Shown piece after piece: positions 1-7,489 of a stretch of DNA of 64,000 nt. The position numbers were made by a program, and so were the translations under genes. The notes beneath the pieces are model-generated. The model searched no databases. It was not told where the DNA came from and saw nothing but the letters and a program-made list of their open reading frames with translations. Numbering within the stretch: the stretch's first letter is position 1; every line of letters begins with the position of its first letter. Source of the DNA: Streptomyces xanthochromogenes (GTDB lineage: Bacteria > Actinomycetota > Actinomycetes > Streptomycetales > Streptomycetaceae). The DNA is taken from positions 248,001-312,000 of the forward strand of contig NZ_BMUZ01000008.1 of assembly GCF_014650455.1 (NCBI RefSeq), in the 5' to 3' direction.

Positions 1-2
1 GC

Positions 3-92
3 ACCCACCCATCCGTCCCCACCCTCGACGACGCCCTCGCCGTCGACTCCACCTACCCGCCACCCCAGACGGAGACCCGCCATGGCCGATAG
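3..92 (+). CDS. 3' end of a phage gene (partial)
   Basis: An open frame enters from the left edge and stops at TAG 90-92, ending in ...STYPPPQTETRHGR. It overlaps the next start by 11 bases, as is usual in packed phage late operons. Only about 29 residues are visible, so no family can be named. Position upstream of small late genes and the endolysin suggests a structural or tail gene, but that is inference. Confidence 0.45.
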   Translation, partial: THPSVPTLDDALAVDSTYPPPQTETRHGR

Positions 93-276
93 CCAAAAGC
101 AGCCGATGAGCATGTTCGACCGCCGCCGCTCCGGCCGGGGCGACAACGTCAAGTACACGGTCGACAGCGACGAACTTGCCTCCCAGCGCCTCGCCAACAT
201 CTGGAACGACAGGTCCACGATCGGCGCTGGCAAGCGCATCACCACCCCCGTGCCCCGCATCAAGAAGGCGGCCTGA
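82..276 (+). CDS. Small phage protein, unknown function
   Basis: A 64-residue basic protein that starts MADSQKQPMSMFDRRRSG. It has no signal peptide, membrane segment or recognised motif. It overlaps the partial upstream gene, and the next start lies one base after its stop (TGA, then C, then ATG), so it belongs to the late operon that leads into the lysis genes. The family is not recognised. Confidence 0.6.
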   Translation: MADSQKQPMSMFDRRRSGRGDNVKYTVDSDELASQRLANIWNDRSTIGAGKRITTPVPRIKKAA

Positions 277-277
277 C

Positions 278-505
278 ATGGCCTACATCCCCCGAGGCCC
301 CCTCACCGACGAACTCGACTCCGGCCTCTGCGACGGCACCATCCGCAAGGCCAACCCGAACCGGGGCGGCGTCGTCGAGAGCCTCACCCGCGAATCCCGC
401 GAAGCCGTCCTCGACCCGCGCAGCTACGGCCCCCTCGGCGTCAGCGACCACCATGCCGCCGAACTCACCAACCGCTACCCGGAGCGCTCCCACCGGTACG
501 CATAA
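278..505 (+). CDS. Small phage protein, unknown function
   Basis: A 75-residue protein starting MAYIPRGPLTDELDSG. The ATG lies one base after the stop of the previous gene, which favours this start over an in-frame ATG at 176 inside that gene. It is charged and has no membrane segments. It lies 17 bases upstream of the endolysin and is probably co-transcribed with it. The function is unknown. Confidence 0.55.
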   Translation: MAYIPRGPLTDELDSGLCDGTIRKANPNRGGVVESLTRESREAVLDPRSYGPLGVSDHHAAELTNRYPERSHRYA

Positions 506-522
506 ACAGAAGGAGGCCCACC

Positions 523-1833
523 GTGGGCACACGATGGATACCCGGCGCCGAACGCCTCGGAGACGGCGTCATCGGCGGAGACATGGACACCCCCCATCTC
601 CCGCCCCGCGTGGTCTGGCACACCACCGAATCCGGCGCGGGCAACAGCGCGTTCACCAACGTAGGTGACTACCTCATCTCGGAGAACTTCGAGCCCCACA
701 TCCTCTACGACCCCACCACCGACCGCCTCGGACAGTACGGCCCCCTGGACCAGTCCGCCCGCGCACTGGCCAATGACGGCTCCACGCGCACCAACCGCAC
801 CGGCCGTGTCTGCATCCAGATCGAGGTACTGGCCCGCGCCCACCAGCCGTTCACCGACTACTGGCGCCCCGGCCCCAACTTCCGTGCCCTGATGGCAGCC
901 ATCCGCTCCTGGGGCATCCCCGACACGTTCCCGATGGGCGCTCCGCCGCCGTACCCGGGAGGCTCGCGGCGCTCCCGGTCAGTCTGGCTCAACCAGGGCG
1001 GCCACTTCGGACACGCCAACATCCCCGGCAACAACCACGGCGACCCCGGCGCCATCTCGGCATCCCGGCTCTTCGCGGCCGCAGGCGGCTCCGGCGGAGG
1101 CTCCCAGAGCAAGACCTGGATCGTGCGAGCAGGCCAGACCATGGCAGGCATTGCCGCAGCTGTCGGCATCACCCTGGCCTCACTGATCGGCGCCAACCCG
1201 CAGGTCCACAACCCCGACAAGATCCAGCCCGGCCAGGAAATCCACCTCCCCGACAACGCCAACCCGCCGCCGACCGTACCCGGCGACGACGAACAGCCCC
1301 CCACGACCGGCGGAGGCGGCGGCAACTCAGGCGGCCTGGGCAACTACCAGATCACCATCAACGGACTCAGCTACGGCCCCGGCGCCTACGGAGACCACGT
1401 CACACGCGTCGGCACGGCACTCGTCAACCGTGGCTTCGGCTCCTCCTACACCGTCGGCCCCGGCCCCCGCTGGACCCAGGCCGACACCAAGGCCTACGCC
1501 GCCTACCAGCGCTCCCTCGGCTACAGCGGCGCCTCAGCCGACGGTATCCCCGGCCCCTCCTCGCTGCGAGCGCTCCTCGGCACCTCCGTGAGCGGACCCG
1601 GATTCCCCGGACGGGACGCAGTCCGCTACGGCGCCAGCGGCCCGCAGGTCCTCACCGTCGACAAGTCCCTCCTCCGTAAGGGATACGGCCGTTACCTCTC
1701 TTACGGCCCTTCAAGCTATTACGGAAATACCACCCGGGCCGGGGTCAAGGCATTCCAGAAGACACAGGGTTGGACCGGCACTAACGCCGACGGAAACGTC
1801 GGGCCGGAAACATGGCGGAGGCTGACACGTTGA
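523..1833 (+). CDS. Phage endolysin: amidase + LysM + two peptidoglycan-binding repeats
   Basis: A 436-residue lysin. Residues ~25-190 resemble the Amidase_2/PGRP fold of N-acetylmuramoyl-L-alanine amidases: WHTTESG near the start and GHFGHANIPGNNHGDPG further on supply the likely zinc-ligand histidines. A LysM domain follows (WIVRAGQTMAGIAA...PGQEIHLP, ~205-250), then a Pro/Gly linker and two similar peptidoglycan-binding repeats, each with a DG(I/N)xGPxS/TxR-type end. The GTG start has a strong AGAAGGAGG site. There is no signal peptide, so release should depend on the overlapping holin gene. It probably cuts the amide bond between muramic acid and the stem peptide. Confidence 0.88.
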   Translation: MGTRWIPGAERLGDGVIGGDMDTPHLPPRVVWHTTESGAGNSAFTNVGDYLISENFEPHILYDPTTDRLGQYGPLDQSARALANDGSTRTNRTGRVCIQIEVLARAHQPFTDYWRPGPNFRALMAAIRSWGIPDTFPMGAPPPYPGGSRRSRSVWLNQGGHFGHANIPGNNHGDPGAISASRLFAAAGGSGGGSQSKTWIVRAGQTMAGIAAAVGITLASLIGANPQVHNPDKIQPGQEIHLPDNANPPPTVPGDDEQPPTTGGGGGNSGGLGNYQITINGLSYGPGAYGDHVTRVGTALVNRGFGSSYTVGPGPRWTQADTKAYAAYQRSLGYSGASADGIPGPSSLRALLGTSVSGPGFPGRDAVRYGASGPQVLTVDKSLLRKGYGRYLSYGPSSYYGNTTRAGVKAFQKTQGWTGTNADGNVGPETWRRLTR

Positions 1834-2048
1834 TTGACTACATCAAGAACAACCCGATTCTCACCCGCACTGTCGTGGTGGGCCTGCTCACCGCACTCGT
1901 TCATTTCGTACCTGGTCTCGCCGGAGTTGACGCGAACGAGACCGTCATCGGTGGACTCAACACCTTGCTGGTTCTTGTCGTTGGCCTTGAGTCCCGCAGC
2001 AAGGTGACGGCCAACCAGCACGTCCTCGTGGATGCGCGAACCCAGTAA
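1812..2048 (+). CDS. Putative holin
   Basis: A 78-residue protein with two hydrophobic stretches (roughly TRTVVVGLLTALVHFVPGL and VIGGLNTLLVLVVGL) and a polar C-terminus, the usual layout of a small actinophage holin. Its ATG lies 22 bases inside the 3' end of the endolysin gene, so the two are coupled. It would form pores in the cytoplasmic membrane and let the endolysin reach the wall. The call rests on size, topology and position rather than a conserved motif. A strong terminator follows. Confidence 0.72.
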   Translation: MAEADTLIDYIKNNPILTRTVVVGLLTALVHFVPGLAGVDANETVIGGLNTLLVLVVGLESRSKVTANQHVLVDARTQ

Positions 2049-2071
2049 CTCCCCTCTCGTAGCACGAGAAC

Positions 2072-2103
2072 AAGGCCCCGGCTAACAACTAGCCGGGGCC
2101 TTT
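2072..2103 (+). terminator. Rho-independent terminator after the lysis operon
   Basis: A perfect 13-bp inverted repeat, AAGGCCCCGGCTA / TAGCCGGGGCCTT (2072-2084 and 2090-2102), has a 5-base loop and a short T run. It lies 24 bases after the holin stop and should end the late transcript. Confidence 0.85.
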
Positions 2104-2160
2104 CCATACCCTCGAAACAACCCCGGGCGCAGCAATTCGCAGGGAGAGCCAGGGCCGACC

Positions 2161-2805
2161 ATGTCCCCAACGTTGGGTTCTCACATGTCCCGCAAGCTCG
2201 CCGCATTCGCCCTGCTTCCCATGCTGGCCACGACTGCTGTCGCAGTGTCGGCCAGCAACGCCGCAGCCGACCAGCACAGCACGGTCGCCCCTCGCGTTCA
2301 GGCGCGCAGCACCATCGCCCAGAGCGCCCCCGCGACCTACACCGTCCAGCCCGGCGACACCCTCAGCCTCATCGCCCAGAAGCAGCTCGGCGACGTCAAC
2401 GCCTGGCAGGCGCTCTACCAGAGCAACCGCACTGTCATCGGCGCAGACCCCGACCTGATCATGCCCGGCCAGAAGCTCCGCCTGGACACCGCAGCCAACA
2501 CCCCCCAGCCCCCTGCCCGGCCGGAGCAGAAGCCCGCCCGACCCGCCCCCAAGGCGCCCTCAACCACCACCACCGCCTGGGACCGGCTCGCCGACTGCGA
2601 ATCCAGCGGCAACTGGAGCATCAACACCGGCAACGGCTACTACGGCGGGCTCCAGTTCACACTTCAGACCTGGCACGAGTACGGCGGCACCGGCATGCCC
2701 AACCAGGCCTCCAGATCAGAACAGATCCGGATCGCCGAAAAGGTACTCAAGGGACAGGGCCCCGGCGCGTGGCCCGTCTGCTCCTATGAGGCAGGCATGC
2801 GATAA
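2161..2805 (+). CDS. Secreted LysM / Rpf-like transglycosylase
   Basis: A 214-residue exported protein. A signal peptide (SRKLAAFALLPMLATTAVAVSA) is followed by a LysM domain (YTVQPGDTLSLIAQ...PGQKLRLD), a Pro/Ala linker and a C-terminal domain of the Rpf transglycosylase family (WDRLADCESSGNWSINTGNG, YYGGLQF). The Glu in CESSGNW would be the catalytic acid. The family cleaves peptidoglycan and promotes regrowth or spore germination. An in-frame ATG at 2185 would give a signal peptide without the 8-residue extension. The gene follows the lysis terminator and probably has its own promoter. In a prophage this may be a lysogenic-conversion gene. Confidence 0.82.
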   Translation: MSPTLGSHMSRKLAAFALLPMLATTAVAVSASNAAADQHSTVAPRVQARSTIAQSAPATYTVQPGDTLSLIAQKQLGDVNAWQALYQSNRTVIGADPDLIMPGQKLRLDTAANTPQPPARPEQKPARPAPKAPSTTTTAWDRLADCESSGNWSINTGNGYYGGLQFTLQTWHEYGGTGMPNQASRSEQIRIAEKVLKGQGPGAWPVCSYEAGMR

Positions 2806-2824
2806 CCGATCTCCGCTAACACAG

Positions 2825-2863
2825 TGATCGGCCCGGCCCGTAATTTTGGGGTCAGGCCGATCA
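2825..2863. repeat. Inverted repeat upstream of a zinc-finger-like gene
   Basis: TGATCGGCC (2825-2833) and GGCCGATCA (2855-2863) are perfect 9-bp arms around a 21-base spacer, ending 23 bases before the next start. There is no T run. It could be a weak terminator of the Rpf-like gene or an operator. Confidence 0.4.
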
Positions 2864-2885
2864 GTTGCGTTACAGGAGAATCTCA

Positions 2886-3401
2886 GTGGCTGAAGAAAAG
2901 GTACGACTTCTGCTCTGCAAGGACTGCAAGAGCATCGAGGAGATCCCCGACCACGACGGAACCCCACGCGAGGACTTCCTCCTGGAAAACCGGGTTTCCC
3001 AGCACACCTACCCGGACGGCAACCGGCACTTCGGCCAGCTCATGGTCATCTCCAAGAAGCACTGGGACAACGCCGAATACAAGACCGAGATCGTCAAGAA
3101 GATCAACGAAAAGATGGAAAACGGCGGCTCCGAAGGCCTCGGCACCGACTTCTACAACCTCAAAGCCAGCTTCCAGGACGACGCCATGACCTGCTGGCGC
3201 AAGCACCAGCGCACCCTCGACTGCGGAGACCTCCGCAGCTCCAAGGTGAGGCTCACCCCCGGCACCAACACCGAACGCAAGGCCGCCGGACTCCCCAAGT
3301 ACCGGTCAGCCAAGGACCGCTACCTCTGCGACTTCTGCCCCGTCATGAACCGCGTGCGCGCCGACCACTTCGACAAGGCCGCTCCCAAGGAGAGCCGATG
3401 A
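2886..3401 (+). CDS. Cys-containing phage protein, unknown function
   Basis: A 171-residue hydrophilic protein from GTG 2886, preceded by AGGAGA at a good distance; an in-frame TTG at 2865 is less likely. It has paired cysteines near both ends (CKDCK at ~12 and CDFCP at ~157) and lone Cys between, suggesting metal binding. The fold is not recognised. It heads a run of four tightly spaced genes (2886-4175) that includes an HNH nuclease, which suggests the packaging-side genes often seen in actinophages, but this is inference. Confidence 0.65.
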   Translation: MAEEKVRLLLCKDCKSIEEIPDHDGTPREDFLLENRVSQHTYPDGNRHFGQLMVISKKHWDNAEYKTEIVKKINEKMENGGSEGLGTDFYNLKASFQDDAMTCWRKHQRTLDCGDLRSSKVRLTPGTNTERKAAGLPKYRSAKDRYLCDFCPVMNRVRADHFDKAAPKESR

Positions 3402-3640
3402 CCACGCCCAGCATCGGACGCATAGTCCACTACCGCTCCCACGGCACCCCCGGGGGTGAATACACCCCACAGTGCCGGGCCGCTATCGTCACGGACGCTC
3501 CGCGAGGAGACAGCGATCTCATTGCCCTGGCCGTCTTCAACCCTGAAGGGATGTTCTTCAACCGCTACGTCCCGCAATCCGAGGAGGGGCAGCGGGGAGG
3601 CACCTGGCACTGGCCCGAGCGCACTGAGGAAAGCCGATGA
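3398..3640 (+). CDS. Small phage protein, unknown function
   Basis: An 80-residue protein (MTTPSIGRIVHYRSHG...GGTWHWPERTEESR). Its ATG overlaps the stop of the preceding gene and its stop overlaps the start of the HNH gene, so translation is coupled. It looks like a small beta-rich domain of a type common in actinophages. No enzymatic motif is visible. Confidence 0.6.
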   Translation: MTTPSIGRIVHYRSHGTPGGEYTPQCRAAIVTDAPRGDSDLIALAVFNPEGMFFNRYVPQSEEGQRGGTWHWPERTEESR

Positions 3641-3969
3641 CCACGCCCAAGAAGGAAGCCCCGAAGAAGCAGACCCGGGGCCAGGCCATCATCAGCGGCA
3701 CCAAGGGCGCAGAGAAGGGCATCGCCCGCACCAAGAAGGGCTACTCCTCCGTACGCGACCCCAAGACCGGCAAGGTCACCTACGGATACCGGCTCGTCAT
3801 GGAGAAGAAGCTCGGTCGCAAGCTCAAGACGTCCGAGACCGTCGACCACATCAACGGCAACCACCACGATGACCGGCCAAGCAACCTGCGCGTCGTCTCC
3901 CGAGCAGAGAACACCAAGCTCATGCACGAACGTCGCAACAAGGACAAGAAGGGCGGGGCCAAGAAGTGA
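3637..3969 (+). CDS. HNH endonuclease
   Basis: A 110-residue basic protein with the HNH_3-type core VDHINGNHHDDRPSNLRVVS: D-H of the first strand, N of the HNH motif, and the NLR segment. A Lys-rich N-terminus precedes it. Small HNH proteins in phages act with terminase in DNA packaging or as homing-type nucleases; which applies here cannot be told. The start overlaps the previous stop by four bases, and the next gene starts at its own stop. Confidence 0.82.
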   Translation: MTTPKKEAPKKQTRGQAIISGTKGAEKGIARTKKGYSSVRDPKTGKVTYGYRLVMEKKLGRKLKTSETVDHINGNHHDDRPSNLRVVSRAENTKLMHERRNKDKKGGAKK

Positions 3970-4175
3970 CCACCGTTGACACCATATGGGCAGCAATCGC
4001 CGTCGGTGTACTCGCCTATGAGGTCTACATCGTCTCCAGCCCCCGGCTTGGAGCTACCATCTCCGACCGCGTCGTGGGCTGGCTTCATACCTCGACAAAA
4101 ACCGCCAAGGCCGCCTTTGCGGCTGCATGGTTCGCGGGCACCCTACTGCTTGTCTTTCACATACTCACCGGCTGA
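3966..4175 (+). CDS. Small two-helix membrane protein
   Basis: A 69-residue protein with hydrophobic segments at ~8-25 (IWAAIAVGVLAYEVYIV) and ~50-67 (AFAAAWFAGTLLLVFHIL). GTG 3966 overlaps the stop of the HNH gene. Its size and topology resemble a second holin or a holin-associated membrane protein, but its distance from the endolysin and its separate operon leave the role open. Confidence 0.55.
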   Translation: MTTVDTIWAAIAVGVLAYEVYIVSSPRLGATISDRVVGWLHTSTKTAKAAFAAAWFAGTLLLVFHILTG

Positions 4176-4551
4176 CCTGTCCCGGATGGCGAACCCAGGC
4201 TGCCGCTTCCGAACGATCAGCGACCCAGGGTCGCTACGGCAGGTAAATTACGTCGCAGGTTGGTGACCCGGGCCCGGTTCTACACCACTTACGCGAGAGG
4301 AACCGGGCCCCAGGCGTGAGTGACCAGTACGCCAATACGGCCAGTAGGGGAGCTGGAGCCAGGAACCCCCATCAGCACGACTCCGAGAGGGAGTCCGAGG
4401 TGTCGTGATCACTGCGGCACGCCCTCACGAAGCAGCGGTAGTGATCGTGCCTCCCCGGAGTACTGCTGCATTGGCCCGCTTGCCGGGCCTTCGGCCCGCA
4501 TACGCTTCTCTCGTAAGACATCAAGTCAAAGTTGCAGGGGCGGGACAGTCG
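4176..4551. other. 376-bp non-coding stretch before the HEPN-like gene
   Basis: No convincing gene is seen here. In-frame codons upstream of ATG 4552 extend to 4405 but lack a ribosome site and read like non-coding sequence. The stretch holds an 11-bp inverted repeat, listed separately, and probably the promoter of the gene at 4552. I found no tRNA in it. Confidence 0.5.
4270..4310. repeat. 11-bp perfect inverted repeat
   Basis: GGGCCCGGTTC (4270-4280) and GAACCGGGCCC (4300-4310) flank a 19-base spacer. There is no T run. It lies 95 bases after the membrane-protein gene and 242 bases before ATG 4552, so it may be a terminator of the upstream operon or an operator of the next gene. Confidence 0.5.
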
Positions 4552-5913
4552 ATGATCGACCTCGAAATCAAGATCAACCAAGTGTGGCACCAAGAGGTAC
4601 GTCCCCTCGTAGCCGAGGCGTACCGTTGCTATACGTCGGGCTCAGCCCGCGCCTCCATCATGCTCACCTGGACCGCTGTCTGCGCCGACCTGATACACAA
4701 GATCCATCAGCTGGCCGAGGACGGCGACGGCGAAGCTCAAGAGGTCGTCGACAAGATCGAAGCGGCCCAAAAGAGCCCCGACAGCAAGCAGTCAGTTCAG
4801 AGCATGCAGCAGGTGGAGAGCGGCCTTCTGGACACAGCTGAGAAGGCCGAGCTGATCGACCACGTCCAGAAGCGCGAACTGAGTCGGCTCAAGGAGGACC
4901 GGAACCTGTCGGCGCACCCTTCTCTGCGACCCCTGGGGGAGCTCTTCGCCCCAACCACCGAGTACGCCCGCGCACACCTAGCGGCTGCTATGGAGGCGCT
5001 CCTGTTGCACCCACCGAGCCAGGGGCGCAGGGCAGTCGAGCGCTACAGATCACACGTAGACGATCCCGGCTTCATCGGTATGGCCGGTGTCCTCACACAA
5101 CACTTCTTCGATCGAGCAAAGTCGGGCACCCGGCGTAGCATCCTGTCACTTGCCGCAAAACACGCTCTCCTCGAACTGCCGACCGACAGCTCCCAGGACG
5201 ACGGCCTCCTCGCCGACCGCCATGCCACGTGCCTGCGCACATTCGCGGAAAGCAACCGGGAGCTGGCAGCGCAGGCACTCATTGCCGTCATTCCGCGCTT
5301 CCCCCACCTCCCTCTAGAGCAACAGATCCGCGCCGTGGTCCGCCTCGCCGACCTGGACATCTTCTGGGATGCTCTCGACTCGGCCTCAACAGCACAACTG
5401 GACACCTACATAGAGCGCATCTGCCCTCCGGACGCGTACACGCCTCTGCCCGTCGACCAGATCGCCCCACTCAGTCTCGTCGAAGTACCCAGAGCCAGGA
5501 CGGAACTGCCGTCGCTGAGACCCAAGTTCCAAGCTCTCTCGCCGTACCAAAAGGCATCCGTCATCGCCCGCCGCCCCGGCCCCTACGGAGCCGGATTCCT
5601 CGCCGCGATCCTCAAAGAAGCAGGCAGCTTCAGGATGGCCGAGAGTCTGGCCAAGAACACCGTGCCGCAGTGCGCTCCGCACATGACAGAGGCCCAACTG
5701 GGCAGCATCCTCGAAGCCTGGGCAGAGAACTATGAGTGCCGGGCCTCCATGGGCATGCTGAAGCTTGCACCCACGTTCTACTCGCTTGTCCCCGCTGCAC
5801 TGCGCAAGCATGGCGCTTGGCAGACCTTCCTCGACGACGTAAAGGCGGCCGACGACTCGGACGGCTTCTTCTCATATCAAGACCTAGAGGAAGTCATGAA
5901 GGAAACCACGTGA
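4552..5913 (+). CDS. HEPN-like protein with RX4H motif, prophage accessory gene
   Basis: A 453-residue protein from ATG 4552, which has a GGGGCGGG-like site upstream and starts MIDLEIKINQVW. The N-terminal ~140 residues are helical, with AYRCYTSGSARASIMLTW and then R117-N-L-S-A-H122, which fits the RX4-6H signature of HEPN ribonucleases. The remaining ~300 residues are helical and carry no motif I know; they could be a sensor or repeat domain. The gene is monocistronic, has its own upstream region, and lies between late and integrase-side modules, the usual place for prophage accessory genes. HEPN proteins often act in abortive infection by cutting RNA; that role is inferred here. Confidence 0.55.
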   Translation: MIDLEIKINQVWHQEVRPLVAEAYRCYTSGSARASIMLTWTAVCADLIHKIHQLAEDGDGEAQEVVDKIEAAQKSPDSKQSVQSMQQVESGLLDTAEKAELIDHVQKRELSRLKEDRNLSAHPSLRPLGELFAPTTEYARAHLAAAMEALLLHPPSQGRRAVERYRSHVDDPGFIGMAGVLTQHFFDRAKSGTRRSILSLAAKHALLELPTDSSQDDGLLADRHATCLRTFAESNRELAAQALIAVIPRFPHLPLEQQIRAVVRLADLDIFWDALDSASTAQLDTYIERICPPDAYTPLPVDQIAPLSLVEVPRARTELPSLRPKFQALSPYQKASVIARRPGPYGAGFLAAILKEAGSFRMAESLAKNTVPQCAPHMTEAQLGSILEAWAENYECRASMGMLKLAPTFYSLVPAALRKHGAWQTFLDDVKAADDSDGFFSYQDLEEVMKETT

Positions 5914-6012
5914 TCCTTCAGAGATCCTTCTAGGGTTCGCGCTACGCATCGAACTAGCAAGGCTCCAGACCGCGCTAACACATCACCCCGGGCCACTCAT
6001 AGCGTCACTCCT

Positions 6013-6993
6013 ATGAGTGGCCCTAACGCTTTCTACGACCGCCTCACCGAGTCCCTCGCGGAAATCCCGGACCCCGCGCACGGCGGCAGCGGATACTTCT
6101 CCGAGCCCTCCCGCGAACTGGACCCCAACCTCTTCGACGGCACACACCTCAAGCCCAACATCCGCGAATGGATACTCCGCACACTGCGAGAGTTCTTCCT
6201 CGTCACACCAGGTTTTGACCAGTGGGCAGAGGTATGGCTTGCCGGATCTGGCATCACCTATCAGTGGGCAGCAGACCGGGGAAACGGGGACCTCGACGTA
6301 CTGCTCGGCGTCGACTACGCCCAGTTCACCCACTACAACGACACCTACGCCGGACTCACCTCCGAAGAGACCGCCAAGCACGTCAACGAAAGCCTGCGGG
6401 CAGCACTGTGGCCCAAGACAGCCAACACCCAGATAGGCGACCGCACTTACGAGGTCACCTTCTACTGGAACGCGGCCCACGGCGTGAAGGACATCACCGC
6501 CATCAACCCCTACGCGGCGTACTCCCTCACCACCGACTCCTGGACAGTCACCCCGCCCAAGCTCCCCAGCGACCCTCGAAGCACCTACCCCGACAGCTAC
6601 TTCGAGGCCGCCCGCGAAGACGAGCACCAGGCCAAACATCTCCTGGACCGCTACCGGTTCCTCTCCGCCAGCCTCAGCGCCCTCACCAAGGGCTCCCCGC
6701 CCTGGATGAACTCCGCTACCGCCCTACGCACCACCATCGCCGAAGCCACCACCCTCTTCGACGGCATCCACCTCGGCCGCCGCCATGCCTTCAGCCCCCA
6801 AGGCACCGGCTACTCCGACTTCAACAACTTCCGCTGGCAGGCCGCCAAGGAAAACGGCACCGTCAACACCCTGCGCCAGCTCAAGGAAATCGGGGCCACC
6901 GCACAACAGTCCACGGACATCGCCCTGTACGGCCAAGTCATCGACGACGCCCAGACCGCCCTCATCAAGGCCGCCCTCTGGAGCCAGAAGTGA
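6013..6993 (+). CDS. Phage nucleotidyltransferase-fold protein
   Basis: A 326-residue protein. WLAGSGITYQWAADRGNGDLDVLLGVDY (~76-103) matches the hG[GS]x(n)[DE]h[DE]h core of the Pol-beta-type nucleotidyltransferase superfamily: G-S followed by D-L-D on the next strand. A third acidic residue probably lies in the VTFYWN or DITAINP strands. The C-terminal half is helical. The start MSGPNAFYDRL lies in a GAGTGGCC context; no strong ribosome site is seen. It overlaps the next gene by four bases and leads a three-gene set ending in a DpdA-like enzyme. The substrate is unknown. Confidence 0.62.
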   Translation: MSGPNAFYDRLTESLAEIPDPAHGGSGYFSEPSRELDPNLFDGTHLKPNIREWILRTLREFFLVTPGFDQWAEVWLAGSGITYQWAADRGNGDLDVLLGVDYAQFTHYNDTYAGLTSEETAKHVNESLRAALWPKTANTQIGDRTYEVTFYWNAAHGVKDITAINPYAAYSLTTDSWTVTPPKLPSDPRSTYPDSYFEAAREDEHQAKHLLDRYRFLSASLSALTKGSPPWMNSATALRTTIAEATTLFDGIHLGRRHAFSPQGTGYSDFNNFRWQAAKENGTVNTLRQLKEIGATAQQSTDIALYGQVIDDAQTALIKAALWSQK

Positions 6994-7481
6994 ACATCGC
7001 GCTGACCATCAACGGGGTACTCCGCAACCCCGAGACCCACGGCGTAATCCCTGTCGGCAACACCCTCTACCAAGCTCTTGTCGCTCAGCACAGCGTCTAT
7101 CTCCTGAGCGACGACCTCGACATCGACCGCACCCAACGCTGGCTGACCATCCACAACCTGACCCGCCACACACGCATCATCCAACCCCGCACCCACGCCG
7201 AATGGCGCACCGACACACAGCTGCGACTCGACGCCGTCGGCAGCGTCACCAGCACCGGTACCAAGGTCGACCTCGTCATCGAACCCGACCCCGCCATCAG
7301 CGCAGAACTCCTCGCACTCGGATACCCCGTAGCGACGCTGACCCTGCCGTACTTCGCCAAGCCTGAATGGCGCCCCGACTACAACCAGACACCACGCCCC
7401 TGGGACGCCCTGGTTGACGAAGTCGAAGCACAAGCCGAGGCATACGCCGCAGACCCCCGCCGCACCGCCGACCCGCTCTAG
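6990..7481 (+). CDS. Phage protein of unknown function between the NTase and DpdA-like genes
   Basis: A 163-residue protein from GTG 6990 in a GTGA overlap with the nucleotidyltransferase gene. The N-terminus IALTINGVLRNP looks like a HAD-type DxDGVLR loop with the catalytic aspartates lost (T, N), followed by HSVYLLSDD. This could be a degenerate HAD-like fold, but the match is weak. Its tight coupling to both neighbours suggests it works with them. Confidence 0.5.
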   Translation: MNIALTINGVLRNPETHGVIPVGNTLYQALVAQHSVYLLSDDLDIDRTQRWLTIHNLTRHTRIIQPRTHAEWRTDTQLRLDAVGSVTSTGTKVDLVIEPDPAISAELLALGYPVATLTLPYFAKPEWRPDYNQTPRPWDALVDEVEAQAEAYAADPRRTADPL

Positions 7482-7489
7482 GACACCGG

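Noticed and set aside
4270..4310. A possible tRNA around the GGGCCCGGTTC repeat
   Set aside because: The GGTTC looks like a T-loop start, but the other arms and a CCA-adjacent acceptor stem are missing; it is a simple inverted repeat.
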